Assembly: GCA_965250195.1 (NCBI GenBank)
Contig: OZ252295.1
Coordinates: 2,418,001-2,482,000 of the forward strand
Source: CAUZIR01 sp965250195
GTDB taxonomy: Bacteria; Chloroflexota; Dehalococcoidia; Lucifugimonadales; UBA2962
Length of the DNA: 64,000 bases
Direction of reading: 5' to 3'
Part shown: positions 14,600 to 23,170 of the stretch, in pieces
Layout of the letters: every line of letters starts with the position of its first letter
Position numbering within the stretch: position 1 is the first letter of the stretch
Notes under the pieces: generated by a model
What the model saw: the letters and a program-made list of their open reading frames with translations, nothing else
Told to the model about the DNA's origin: nothing
Database searches by the model: none
Translations under genes and position numbers: made by a program

Positions 14600-16027
14600 C
14601 TACTTTTGGCGGACTACTTTCGAAAGGCGCCTGGCCAGCATTCCCGACATGCCGCTGAGCGCGCCGGTCAGGCGGACTTCTGCCGCTAGCTGCTGAGCTC
14701 CTAGAGAGTAGGTGGGGTAGGCGTGCAGGACCTGCGCCATGTCGCCCAATTTTTGCCCGGCCTCCATCGCGACTATCCACTCGTGGATCATCTCTCCCGC
14801 GGGAGGCGCGACGATGGTTACCCCGACGATGGTTCCGTCTCGGCGATGTACGACCTTGACCACCCCGTCACCGGTGCCCTCGATTACAGCCCGGTCGACC
14901 CTCGACATCGGCCGCTTGCTCACGACAATGTCGCCGTAGCGGGCACGGGCCTCGGCTTCGGACAGGCCCACTGAAGCGACCTCGGGGTCGGTGAAGGTGA
15001 CCCTGGGCACCAGTTCTACGATGCCCGGGTCGGTTCCGGGCAAAATCGCGTTGCGGGCGGCCATCGCCCCCTGCCAACCGGCGTAGTATGTGAACTGGGG
15101 GGAGCCGTTGCAGTCTCCGACGGCGTAGATGTGCTTCTGGCTGGTTCTCATCCGGTCGTCCACACCGATGCCGGAGCGGTCGAAGTCGACCCCGGCAGCT
15201 TCCAGCCCCATGCCGTCCACGACGGGACGACGGCCGCTTGCGTATAGCAGTCGGTCGCAGACCAGATCGCGCTCGTCGACCTGCAGGTGAATGCCTTCGC
15301 CATCCCGCCACATCCGAGATACCCGTGCATCGAAAAGCTGTTCGATACCCTCTGCTCCGAACGCGGCAGTCATGAGGGTCGAGATGTCGGGATCTTCCTG
15401 GGGAAGCATGCGATCGGCGAACTCGACCTGTGTGACGTGGGAACCCAGGCGGGCGAAGGCCTGGGCGAACTCGCTGCCGACCGGGCCGCAGCCGATGATA
15501 GCTAGACGCTCGGGCAGTTCGCGGATGTCCCAGATGTCCAGGTAGGTAAGGCACTCGACATCTGCTAGGCCGGCCACGTTTGGTAGCACCGGGCGGGCTC
15601 CGGTGGCGATGACGATTTTTCCAGCGGAGATTCTGCGGCCATCGACCTCCAATGTGTGGCGGTCGACGAACCGGCCGGCGCCGGTGATGATGTCGATGCC
15701 TTCGGCGGCCAGTTTCTCAGGCGTCTCGTCCGCAGCTATCTCGGCGACGACGGAGTGCACCCAGTCCATCACGCGGCCCAGGTCGATGGGCTGGTCCGAC
15801 GCGGGCAGGCCGTAACGGTGGCCCTCCCGGCTCTGGCGGGCCACTCTGGTAGCCTTGAGTAGTGCCTTTGAGGGCACGCAACCGGTCCAGGTGCAGTCGC
15901 CGCCCAGCAGCCCCTTTTCGACTATGGCGACGCTGGCACCGAGCTTCGCCGCGAACCCGGCCGCGACCAGCCCGGCGGAGCCGCCGCCGATTACGAGCAG
16001 GTCGTAGTTATTCCCCACTTCACTCAC
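14600..16027 (-). CDS. FAD-dependent NAD(P)-disulfide oxidoreductase (MerA/Lpd-like)
   Basis: This 475-residue protein begins with a GGGSAG FAD-binding motif. It carries the redox pair in CTWTGCVPSK near residue 47 and an NAD-binding motif (GCGPVGSEFAQ near 180). An FAD-contacting YAVGDC lies near 310, and the dimer-interface HAYPTYS near 440. The WT between the cysteines and the C-terminal motif place it with mercuric reductase-like proteins rather than a dehydrogenase-complex Lpd. No partner genes are nearby, so the substrate is open. It starts at GTG and is flanked by inverted copies of a short repeat. Confidence 0.85.
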   Translation of the reverse strand: MSEVGNNYDLLVIGGGSAGLVAAGFAAKLGASVAIVEKGLLGGDCTWTGCVPSKALLKATRVARQSREGHRYGLPASDQPIDLGRVMDWVHSVVAEIAADETPEKLAAEGIDIITGAGRFVDRHTLEVDGRRISAGKIVIATGARPVLPNVAGLADVECLTYLDIWDIRELPERLAIIGCGPVGSEFAQAFARLGSHVTQVEFADRMLPQEDPDISTLMTAAFGAEGIEQLFDARVSRMWRDGEGIHLQVDERDLVCDRLLYASGRRPVVDGMGLEAAGVDFDRSGIGVDDRMRTSQKHIYAVGDCNGSPQFTYYAGWQGAMAARNAILPGTDPGIVELVPRVTFTDPEVASVGLSEAEARARYGDIVVSKRPMSRVDRAVIEGTGDGVVKVVHRRDGTIVGVTIVAPPAGEMIHEWIVAMEAGQKLGDMAQVLHAYPTYSLGAQQLAAEVRLTGALSGMSGMLARRLSKVVRQK

Positions 16028-16043
16028 GAGTTATTTTCGCTCT

Positions 16044-16082
16044 TCAGGGCTTCTTCGGCCATGGCCTCATCGCTTTGGCAAT
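16044..16082 (-). repeat. Short palindromic dispersed repeat, copy 2 (inverted)
   Basis: This is the inverted partner of the copy at 14545-14583, differing at one of 39 positions. The centre here is a perfect palindrome, GGCCATGGCC. It lies between the oxidoreductase start and the methyltransferase stop. Confidence 0.75.
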
Positions 16083-16109
16083 CAACCACTCAAAAATGTT
16101 CGCCCTCAT

Positions 16110-16697
16110 TCAATGGCCTCTAGTCATACTTGCGACCCAGGCCTTGGCTCCAGTTTCGTGGAAAGATGTTTCGTATATCCCTGCTTTCATCCGCATGTCT
16201 TCCCAGCCTTGGGAAAAGAATCTCTTCAACTCGGCCTGGGTAACCCTGGCCGGTCCCGATTCACTGGGTTCAAGCTCACTCCACACTATTAGGTGAAGCG
16301 TTCCTCCTGGCCGGAGGGCTTCCAGCGCCGACCTGACGTACGCCTCCTTGCCCGCGTCGTCGAAGACATGGAAGACACCGGAGTCGATCGCCGTGGCGAA
16401 CGCGCTCTCAAAACCCGGGGGCTGCAACACGTCACTGGCCTTGAACTCCACGTTTCCGATGCCACGTGCCCTGGCCTTTTCTCTAGCCAGTTCGATGGCA
16501 CGGGGAGCCAGATCGATTCCCAGTACGGCGTGGCCCCTCTCAGCCAGGCACAGGGCGTTCTCACCTGTGCCGCAGCCGATGTCCAGGACCGAGTCTACGA
16601 TCTCTCCGGCTTCGGCTAACGCGATGACCTCCGCCTGGGGACGACCGGTGTCCCAAAGGGCATCGCCCTCGATGTAGGCGTTCTGAAAGAAGGTGAT
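16110..16697 (-). CDS. Class I SAM-dependent methyltransferase with apparent AUC start
   Basis: The reading frame is open from an upstream stop near 16747 but holds no ATG, GTG or TTG before the internal GTG at 16451, which would remove the SAM-binding motif. The likely start is ATC 16697, six bases after TATATT, giving about 195 residues. The product starts TFFQNAY, then LWDTGRPQ, then motif I DIGCGTGEN near residue 45 and motif LGIDLAP near 66. The layout matches small thiopurine/tellurite-type methyltransferases. An unseen sequence error near the start is the main alternative. Confidence 0.65.
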   Translation of the reverse strand: MTFFQNAYIEGDALWDTGRPQAEVIALAEAGEIVDSVLDIGCGTGENALCLAERGHAVLGIDLAPRAIELAREKARARGIGNVEFKASDVLQPPGFESAFATAIDSGVFHVFDDAGKEAYVRSALEALRPGGTLHLIVWSELEPSESGPARVTQAELKRFFSQGWEDMRMKAGIYETSFHETGAKAWVASMTRGH

Positions 16698-16703
16698 GGG
16701 TTC

Positions 16704-16709
16704 AATATA
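16704..16709 (-). promoter_or_regulatory. -10 hexamer before the AUC-start methyltransferase
   Basis: Minus-strand TATATT is separated by six bases (GAACCC) from the ATC codon proposed as start. The spacing equals that at several ATG genes here. Confidence 0.45.
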
Positions 16710-16763
16710 CGCAAACAGACCGGCGTTCGAGTTCGCCCGCCCGAACGGTCATCGCCATGAGGC

Positions 16764-16769
16764 TATACT
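16764..16769 (+). promoter_or_regulatory. -10 hexamer for a leaderless LLM oxidoreductase
   Basis: TATACT is followed by six bases and then ATG 16776. There is no purine-rich ribosome binding site in the gap. The -35 is not evident. Confidence 0.5.
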
Positions 16770-16775
16770 CCAGCC

Positions 16776-17717
16776 ATGACAAATGGCGTGAATATCGGCC
16801 TCTCGGCGCCCCAGGTGTTTCTTGACGGGCACGTGGACATGGCGCTCGTGCGCGAGGCGGCCGTAGAGGCAGAGGAACTGGGTTTTCACAGCCTGTGGGT
16901 GCAGGAGCAGATCGTCGGGCGCGCGCCGGTGCTGGAGCCGCTCGGGCTACTCGCCTACGTAGCTGGCATCACTAATCAGGTCAAGCTGGGCACGGCGGTG
17001 CTAATAGCCACCCAGCGCAATCCCGTACAACTGGCCAAGACGCTTTCGGGCCTGGACGTGATGTCCGGCGGCAGGCTGATCGCCGGGCTCGCACTCGGTG
17101 GCCAGCCGAAGGACTACCCGCTGTTCGGCGCCTCCGAACGAGGCCGTGCAGCGCAACTGCTCGATACCGTAGGCGCACTGCGGGCGCTGTGGTCGGACGG
17201 GGACGCGACGTACTCTGGCACGACTGTCGCGCTGGACGAAGTGGCGATGGAGCCCAAGCCCGCCCAGCGGCCGGGACCACCGATATGGCTGTGCGGCCGC
17301 CACCTCGATGCCCTCACCAGAGCTGCGCGAATTGCGGACGGTTGGATTGGCGCGGGATCTACTTCAACGAGCCAGTTTGCCGACCACGCGGCGGCCGTGC
17401 GGGCAGAACTGAAGGCTCAGGAGCGAAGTTCCGAAGAGTTCACGGTGGGTAAGCGTGTCTACGTCGCCATCGACGACGACGCGAGCCGCGCCGAAAGGCG
17501 GCTGCAAGAATGGGTCGAGGGGCGTTACGCCTCAGCCGACCTCGCCGGCCGGGTAGGAATATGGGGGTCCGCCGAGGCATGCACCGATGGCCTCGCCCGC
17601 GTCGTGGAGGCGGGGGCGCAGTTCCTGCTAGTCGACCTTGTCTTCGACCACTTGGACCAGATGGCGGTAGTCGCCGAGGAGATAGCCCCCGCGCTGGGGG
17701 CGAAACTCAGCCGCTAG
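16776..17717 (+). CDS. LLM-class (luciferase-like) F420/FMN oxidoreductase
   Basis: This is a 313-residue TIM-barrel protein. It begins NIGLSAPQVF and has EAEELGFHSLWVQEQ near residue 35, then GTAVLIATQRNPVQLAKTLSGLD near 75-97, and a GPPIWLCGRHLDAL strand near 170. These are the marks of F420-dependent LLM oxidoreductases. The substrate is unknown. The mRNA is probably leaderless. The 3' end overlaps the convergent VOC gene by 11 bases. Confidence 0.85.
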   Translation: MTNGVNIGLSAPQVFLDGHVDMALVREAAVEAEELGFHSLWVQEQIVGRAPVLEPLGLLAYVAGITNQVKLGTAVLIATQRNPVQLAKTLSGLDVMSGGRLIAGLALGGQPKDYPLFGASERGRAAQLLDTVGALRALWSDGDATYSGTTVALDEVAMEPKPAQRPGPPIWLCGRHLDALTRAARIADGWIGAGSTSTSQFADHAAAVRAELKAQERSSEEFTVGKRVYVAIDDDASRAERRLQEWVEGRYASADLAGRVGIWGSAEACTDGLARVVEAGAQFLLVDLVFDHLDQMAVVAEEIAPALGAKLSR

Positions 17718-18198
17718 GCTCGCCGGGCGTCCGCTCGCCTCCCAAAGGCAGTAGCTCGATGCCCAGTCCGTTGGGGTCTTTGATATAGACGGAACCTTCC
17801 ATTTCCATGTGGGGCACGTCTTGCGTCACCAGTCGCGCCTTTATTTCGCTTTTTCGCTCCTCGGTAATGTCGATGGCGATGTGCATGACGTTGCCAGCGC
17901 CCTCCGGGGCCCGGCGGCGCAGGCGAGGCACATGTGGGAAATCAAAGAACGAGAGCATCATGCCGCCGCCGATGTTGATTTTCATATGGGTCGATTGGGC
18001 CTCGTCGCGGTTATCGATGACCTCGATGACGGGCATTCCCATCACTTCCGTGTAGAACCGGGCAGTGGCCTCGAGATCGCGGGCGAATACGGCGACGTGA
18101 TTGACGCCACGGGTGGCGCTTTCGCTTGCGCCACCGGGGATCCACCGTTTTACACGCTCGCGCCGGACCAGCATCTGTTTTTTAGTCTCTACAGGCAT
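17707..18198 (-). CDS. VOC/glyoxalase-family protein
   Basis: This 163-residue protein has one glyoxalase/dioxygenase-like module: VNHVAVFARDLEATARFYTE (residues ~32-51) opening the first beta-alpha-beta unit, HIAIDI near 106 and IKDPNGLGIELLPL near 138-151. The first His and the final Glu are likely metal ligands. It has a basic N-terminal extension of ~30 residues. It lies 35 bases after the phosphotriesterase-like gene on the same strand, so the two may act on the same compound. Confidence 0.8.
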   Translation of the reverse strand: MPVETKKQMLVRRERVKRWIPGGASESATRGVNHVAVFARDLEATARFYTEVMGMPVIEVIDNRDEAQSTHMKINIGGGMMLSFFDFPHVPRLRRRAPEGAGNVMHIAIDITEERKSEIKARLVTQDVPHMEMEGSVYIKDPNGLGIELLPLGGERTPGEPSG

Positions 18199-18233
18199 TT
18201 TCGGCTCCTAACCTGAACGTAAAACTGGCTTAA

Positions 18234-19304
18234 TCAACCGGCTTTTGGGTTTCGGAACGAGAGGAAGGACACTGGGTTGCCAATGAGGATGGCGTCGATC
18301 TGTTCCTGTGTGTATCCCCGGTATCTCATACGCGGCACGATGCGCGCGAGCAGGTAGAAGTAGCCGTGACCGCCGTACTTGAGCAGCCGGTCCTTGGTGC
18401 AGATGTCGTGGGCGACGACGATGCGGTCGCCATAGCCCTGTTCGATGGTCCAGGCGATGTCGGCGATGCGCTGGCCGTCGTGAGGCATGTCGATCTCTTC
18501 GTTGGCCCAGTAGTAGTGCTGCTCTCGCCCGAAAAGGTCCCATTCGAGATACACACCGGTCTCGGCCAGGGCCTTGAGGGTCGATTTTTCAAAGACGGTG
18601 CGGTCGAGGTGCCCTACGACCGTGTGGGTGAGGTCCGCACCCACACTATCGAGCACTTCTGCGATCTCCAGCGGGGCGGTCTCGCCGCGGCCTGGGTGGA
18701 TGAGCAGCGGAGCCCCGGTGATGGCCTGCGCCCGTCCTGCCGCCCGCAGTACCTTGCGCTCGTTGGGGGTGAGGGGCCAGGAACAGCCTATTTCGCCAAT
18801 GACGCCGCTTTTGATACCCGTGCCGTCCACACCCACCGCCAGGTCCCCGACGAACTCTTCGACGATGTCGTCTTCGGATCTCGCGTCCATGTCGGCCGGG
18901 TGGGCGACGTCCACGTAGTGGCCCGCACCCATGACTATGTTCAGGCCCGTGTCGCTCGCGACGGCGGCGAGATTGACCGGGTCCCGGCCTATGTCGGGGT
19001 TGGTGACATCGACGAGGGTGCCCCCTCCGCGCCGCTTGTAGTACCTGGCTTCGGTGATGGCCACTTCGAGGTCAGAAAGCCTGGCGGTGTCGCGGTTGGG
19101 CACGAAGTGATGCCTGACAAGGCCGACGTTGTTGGCGGAGAGCGGCTCGTCGTAGATTTCGTGGAAGCCCGCGCCGGTGGGCTTATCGGGCAGGACGCCG
19201 GTGAGATCGACGAACAGGTGCTCGTGGGTTAGCGTCACCCCCAGCGCCTCGGGCTCGACGGGTCCGAGTACTGTCTGGACTTTGCCGACGGGAAATTCTG
19301 CCAT
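18234..19304 (-). CDS. Phosphotriesterase-family amidohydrolase
   Basis: I choose ATG 19304 (MAEFPVGKVQ), with GGAG upstream, over an upstream GTG. This gives 356 residues. The metal-binding THEHLF lies near residue 24, a GVIGEIG segment supplies the bridging residue near 160, and LIHPGRG and VVGHLD supply histidines near 195 and 225. The final aspartate is in VVAHDICTKD near 300. Members hydrolyse lactones or phosphotriesters. The natural substrate is not clear. It is divergent from the aminotransferase gene. Confidence 0.85.
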   Translation of the reverse strand: MAEFPVGKVQTVLGPVEPEALGVTLTHEHLFVDLTGVLPDKPTGAGFHEIYDEPLSANNVGLVRHHFVPNRDTARLSDLEVAITEARYYKRRGGGTLVDVTNPDIGRDPVNLAAVASDTGLNIVMGAGHYVDVAHPADMDARSEDDIVEEFVGDLAVGVDGTGIKSGVIGEIGCSWPLTPNERKVLRAAGRAQAITGAPLLIHPGRGETAPLEIAEVLDSVGADLTHTVVGHLDRTVFEKSTLKALAETGVYLEWDLFGREQHYYWANEEIDMPHDGQRIADIAWTIEQGYGDRIVVAHDICTKDRLLKYGGHGYFYLLARIVPRMRYRGYTQEQIDAILIGNPVSFLSFRNPKAG

Positions 19305-19340
19305 TAGGGCACTCCAATAATTCTCAGGTTGTGGAGCCAT

Positions 19341-19369
19341 TTGACTGGGTGAGGCCGTGCAGGTCAAAT
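19341..19369 (+). promoter_or_regulatory. Promoter of the class III aminotransferase, leaderless
   Basis: TTGACT (19341-19346), 17 bases, then TCAAAT (19364-19369) and six bases to ATG 19376. This is the best -35 among the leaderless candidates in the window. Confidence 0.55.
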
Positions 19370-19375
19370 GTTGCC

Positions 19376-20677
19376 ATGAATTATCAGCGCAGTGAACAGC
19401 TACACGAGCGGGCCATCAACGCCCTCGCAGGAGGCGTGAGCAGCCAGGTGAGGGCGTCCGAGACGCCGGTGCCACTGTTTTTCCAGCGCGGAGCCGGGTC
19501 GCGCCTGTGGGACGTGGACGGCAACGAGTACGTTGACTTCGTGATGGGCCAGGGGCCCAACATATTCGGTCACTCCCCTGAGTTCTTGAACGAAGCGGTC
19601 AGAGCGGCAATCGAGCAGGGGGTCGTTTTCGCCGGACAGCACGAAGCGGAACTCGACGTCGCCGAGACGATCAAACGCATCGTCCCGTCCGCCGAACTGG
19701 TGCGATTCAGCAGTTCCGGGTCCGAAGTCACGCACGCCGCCATAAGGCTGGCGAGGGCACATACGGGCAGGACCCGATTCATCAAATTCGAGGGGCAATA
19801 CCACGGCTGGCTCGACGGTGTGCTCTACTCCGTCGCCCCGAACATGGAGGCAGCCGGTGCCTACGACTCCCCCAACGCGGTCGCGGGATCGGCGGGCATG
19901 TCCCCAGGCACCAGTGACGAGGTAATCGTAATCCCCTGGAACGACGTCGACGCCCTCGAAGCGACGCTCGTGCGCCATTCGGGCGAGATCGCCGCGATCA
20001 TCACCGAGCCGCTGATGGGCAACACGAACTGCATTCTCCCGAAACCGGGCTACCTGGAGCGTATGCGTGAGCTGTGTGACGAGCACGGGATTGTCCTCAT
20101 TTTCGACGAGGTGATTACCGGCTTCCGGGTGGCACTGGGAGGGGCACAGGAGATGACCGGCGTTATCCCTGACCTGGCTACCTACGCGAAAGCCATGGCG
20201 GGCGGCTTTCCGGTGGCGATGTTCTGCGGCAAACAGGAGATCATGGCGCACCTAGATGGCGGTGCGACGCTGCACGCCGGGACGCTGAACGCGAACACGG
20301 TCGCGATGTCGGCAACGGCGGCGGCTCTCACAGAGTTGCAGCGAAACGACGGAGAGGCATATCGGAGGTTGTATGCGACAGGCCTGGCTCTAATGGACGG
20401 ACTACGGAACGCTGCCGCGAGAGCGGAGGTGCCGATGCTCGTGCAAGGGCCGGGACCGCTGTTCAATACTTCGTTCACGACCGCATCCGAGGTCACGGAC
20501 TACAGGTCTCACGCCACCGCTGTGGACGCTGGTAAGTTCGCGGTGTTCCAGCGCAAGATGCAGGACCGGGGAGTGCGGATAACCACGCGCGGCACTTGGA
20601 TGATTTCGACGGCCCACACTGAACAAGACATCGACCGGGCGGTGCGCACGGCCGAAGAGGTGCTCTCCGAACTTTAG
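19376..20677 (+). CDS. Class III aminotransferase, GSA aminomutase-like
   Basis: I use ATG 19376 (MNYQRSEQLHERA), giving 433 residues. Visible marks are GGVSSQVRA, WDVDGNEYVDF near residue 48, the PLP-site FSSSGSE near 105, FEGQYHGW near 140, FDEVITGFRV near 240 and the Schiff-base lysine in TYAKAMAGGFP near 270. The family includes glutamate-1-semialdehyde aminomutase (HemL). With no heme genes alongside, a different amino-group transfer is equally likely. It is transcribed divergently from the hydrolase gene. Confidence 0.8.
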   Translation: MNYQRSEQLHERAINALAGGVSSQVRASETPVPLFFQRGAGSRLWDVDGNEYVDFVMGQGPNIFGHSPEFLNEAVRAAIEQGVVFAGQHEAELDVAETIKRIVPSAELVRFSSSGSEVTHAAIRLARAHTGRTRFIKFEGQYHGWLDGVLYSVAPNMEAAGAYDSPNAVAGSAGMSPGTSDEVIVIPWNDVDALEATLVRHSGEIAAIITEPLMGNTNCILPKPGYLERMRELCDEHGIVLIFDEVITGFRVALGGAQEMTGVIPDLATYAKAMAGGFPVAMFCGKQEIMAHLDGGATLHAGTLNANTVAMSATAAALTELQRNDGEAYRRLYATGLALMDGLRNAAARAEVPMLVQGPGPLFNTSFTTASEVTDYRSHATAVDAGKFAVFQRKMQDRGVRITTRGTWMISTAHTEQDIDRAVRTAEEVLSEL

Positions 20678-20689
20678 AGTAGCCAAACT

Positions 20690-21562
20690 TTAAACAGGCA
20701 AAAAGGCGATGCCGAGAGTGCCGGGGCCGGTGTGGGCTCCCATCACCGGGCTGAACTCGGCCACGTAGAGGTCTTGGCAGTCGACCGACTCTCTCAGGGC
20801 CGCTTCCAATTCGGCCGCCTCGCCAGGCGCTCCCGCGTGCATTACACAGGCTCGCAGGGGCCCTCCGGCGTCTCTGGCAACCGTGTCTACGAGGCGTCTC
20901 CGGGCGCGCCGAGACGTCCTCGTCGGTAGTTTCTTGCTCACGTCGCCCCGTCTCATCTCGAAGATCGGTCTGAGCTTCAGCAGCCGGGTCATCCCATGGG
21001 CGATACCGGGCACGCGGCCGCCTCTCCACAGGTACTGGAGCGTATCTACGTACGCGATCAGCCGGACTTTATCGGCCGCCGTTTGAGCGGCAGCGGCAAC
21101 CTCAGCGAGCGTCGCCCCGGCCTCCGCCGCTCTCTGCGCCGCTAGCGCGACCAGCCCCTCGCCGCCCGCGGCGCTTCCGGAGTCGAGCACCGATACCTCA
21201 AATCCGGGCGACTCGGTCATCGCGCGGTCGGCCGCCAACTGGGCGGAGTCCAGAGACGCGCTAAAGCTGCGAGACACGGTGATACACAGGGCGGCGTCGG
21301 CCTCTTTGGACGCTTTGGTCAGGGCATCACTGTACGCGTCGGGCGCCGGGGCGGAGGTCGTCGGGACGGCCGAGCCTTCAGAGAGCATCTGGTACAGCGC
21401 GGCGGGTTTAAGGTCTACGCCGTCGAGGTATGTGCGGCCTTCCACAACAACGGCCATGGGCACGACTATCGGCAAAGCGGGGCCGAGATCGGTCGGGCCC
21501 AGAGTAGGTGGGAGAGACGCGGCGCTGTCTACGACTACAGCGACCTGCTGCTTTGCTCCTAT
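20690..21562 (-). CDS. DegV-family fatty-acid-binding protein, start unresolved
   Basis: The frame encodes the DegV N terminus (VAVVVDSAASLPP) upstream of the first canonical start (TTG 21475), so initiation must be earlier. No ATG, GTG or TTG exists there. An ATA at 21562 overlaps the previous TAG stop as ATAG, and an AGGAG lies at 21556-21560. With ATA the protein is 290 residues, normal for DegV. GVDLKPAALYQMLSE and TTSAPAPDAY near residues 50-75, TVSRSFSAS near 98 and LDSGSAAGGEGL near 130 are the lipid-binding motifs. DegV proteins present acyl chains to acyl kinases. Confidence 0.7.
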   Translation of the reverse strand: MGAKQQVAVVVDSAASLPPTLGPTDLGPALPIVVPMAVVVEGRTYLDGVDLKPAALYQMLSEGSAVPTTSAPAPDAYSDALTKASKEADAALCITVSRSFSASLDSAQLAADRAMTESPGFEVSVLDSGSAAGGEGLVALAAQRAAEAGATLAEVAAAAQTAADKVRLIAYVDTLQYLWRGGRVPGIAHGMTRLLKLRPIFEMRRGDVSKKLPTRTSRRARRRLVDTVARDAGGPLRACVMHAGAPGEAAELEAALRESVDCQDLYVAEFSPVMGAHTGPGTLGIAFLPV

Positions 21563-22551
21563 CGGGGTTTTGGCCTGATGCCGCGCGCGACCGCCCGGGC
21601 GATGTCGGTCGGGCTCTTGCCGAACAGGGCGGGAGCGAACAGGACGATGAGGGAGAGCGCCGCGAAGCCGAAGCCGGCCATCTGCCCGACGCCGCCCTGG
21701 TAACTGACCCAGGCGAGAATGACGATCGACGGCGCGGTAATGGCCAACAGCGCCACCCGGACGGCCCGTCGCCCGACCCGGAAGAACACTGCTGTGGCGA
21801 CGGCCAGGATGAGGAAGACGATGGCGGCGCTGGAGTCAACCTCTTGCAGCGATTGACCCACGCGCTCACCCGACGGCGTGAAGAGCTCGTCGTTGTCGTA
21901 GAAGTACAAAAACCAGTAGGCGAGGAAGGGGATGGGCAACACGGTCAGCGACGCCATCAGCCAGTCCTTGCGGGCGACCCGCGAGACGATGCGAATCACT
22001 ATCCACAGAGAGACGCCCACGTACAGAAGCGAACCCAGATACAGCGGTATTCCGAAAGGCAGGCTACCGGTAGTGATGATGCCCCAGGCGCCATAGCCCA
22101 CCGCGCTCATCGCCAGGCCCCAGCTTATTAAAGGAACCATCAGCACGTACCCGAGCCACGGGAACGTCCATGTCGGACGGCCCGCACGCCAACCGAGCAC
22201 GCTGATTATCAGGGCGATACCAAGGGCCAGCGAAACCCAGATGGGCGCGGTCCAGATGTGCAGCGCGAACATGAGTGAGAGCAAAACGTGCGGCAGGGCC
22301 GCAAGCCCGGCGTGGTACCAGGACCGGCGGCTGTGGACTTCGTAGAGGCTCGATGCGACGGTGCGCGACTCGCCCATTTCGCGCATGGCCTGGTTGAGGG
22401 ACGCGTCGATCGACATGCCTGAGTCCGCCAGCTCTTGGGCGCGGTCCTCTAGGTGGCCCTGCAACTCCCGAAGGATTTCACCCTCCTGCGAAGGAGGGAG
22501 GTGCAGGTGCTCGCTAAGCTCGGATAAATATCCCCGTACGGGACGAGTCAT
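21559..22551 (-). CDS. Permease-prefix (HAAS-like) domain membrane protein
   Basis: This 330-residue protein has a soluble helical N terminus (residues 1-75: LSELSEHLHLPPSQEGEI then DRAQELADSGMS and AMREMGES). This is the short prefix domain usually encoded beside PadR regulators. About eight transmembrane helices follow. Such pairs are thought to sense or regulate membrane processes. The function is otherwise unknown. It lies just downstream of the PadR gene, and its stop overlaps the DegV frame. Confidence 0.75.
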   Translation of the reverse strand: MTRPVRGYLSELSEHLHLPPSQEGEILRELQGHLEDRAQELADSGMSIDASLNQAMREMGESRTVASSLYEVHSRRSWYHAGLAALPHVLLSLMFALHIWTAPIWVSLALGIALIISVLGWRAGRPTWTFPWLGYVLMVPLISWGLAMSAVGYGAWGIITTGSLPFGIPLYLGSLLYVGVSLWIVIRIVSRVARKDWLMASLTVLPIPFLAYWFLYFYDNDELFTPSGERVGQSLQEVDSSAAIVFLILAVATAVFFRVGRRAVRVALLAITAPSIVILAWVSYQGGVGQMAGFGFAALSLIVLFAPALFGKSPTDIARAVARGIRPKPR

Positions 22552-22578
22552 CGGGCCGTTGGATCCCCTGTGACTGGC

Positions 22579-22983
22579 TTAGCCCGAGTTCGATTTGGCG
22601 ACCAGATTCACGGCCTGTGTGAACTGGCTCCACTCCTTGAGCATCGACTCGAGGCGCTTTTTCCCCTTGGCGGTGATGTAGTAGTACCTGCGGTTCTGGC
22701 CGCTGGGAGATGTGCCCCAACTGCCCTCGACGAGGTCGTCTTTTTCCAGCCGGTGGAGGGCGGGGTACAGGGTGCCTTCCTTGAACCGGAAATACCCGCT
22801 GCTTCTCTTGTCGATTTCACGCACGACCTGGTAGCCGTACATCGGCTCTCCGGCGAGGAGAGACAGAAGCAGGGTTTCTGTGCTGCCTTTCAAAAGCTCG
22901 CGACGATACAAGGCCTCAAACCTCTGGTCACTGTTCTGGCCAGGGAGCCTGTGGGCCCCCGGAGCCGATTTGGCCGGATTCAT
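22579..22983 (-). CDS. PadR-family transcriptional regulator
   Basis: The 134-residue protein has the PadR winged helix: LLSLLAGEPMYGYQVVREI (~residues 39-57), FKEGTLYPALHRLEKDDLV (~67-85) and RRYYYITAKGKKRLE (~98-112). A 30-residue N-terminal extension precedes it. PadR proteins usually repress their own operon, here including the adjoining prefix-domain membrane protein. The ligand is unknown. Confidence 0.88.
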   Translation of the reverse strand: MNPAKSAPGAHRLPGQNSDQRFEALYRRELLKGSTETLLLSLLAGEPMYGYQVVREIDKRSSGYFRFKEGTLYPALHRLEKDDLVEGSWGTSPSGQNRRYYYITAKGKKRLESMLKEWSQFTQAVNLVAKSNSG

Positions 22984-23080
22984 CCGCCAACCACCTCGTT
23001 AATTAACACACCCACGAATCACCAGTCAACGATCGATACGTTTAGGTCATTCGTGCGGATTCGATGTTTCAGGATTCATG

Positions 23081-23146
23081 TAGAATTGTCGGGTGGCTGG
23101 CGACCGGCCGGAACGCCGATGGCTCCACGCCAATTGCCCCTGTTAA
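23081..23146 (+). other. Possible -10 and 17-codon leaderless leader ORF before hisZ
   Basis: TAGAAT (23081-23086) is followed by exactly six bases and a GTG opening a short frame of 17 codons (MAGDRPERRWLHANCPC) that stops at 23146, 24 bases before hisZ. It contains only one histidine, so it is not a classical his attenuator. It may simply mark the transcription start, giving a ~78-base leader. Confidence 0.3.
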
Positions 23147-23170
23147 GTCCCCGTAACGGCAACCGGACGG

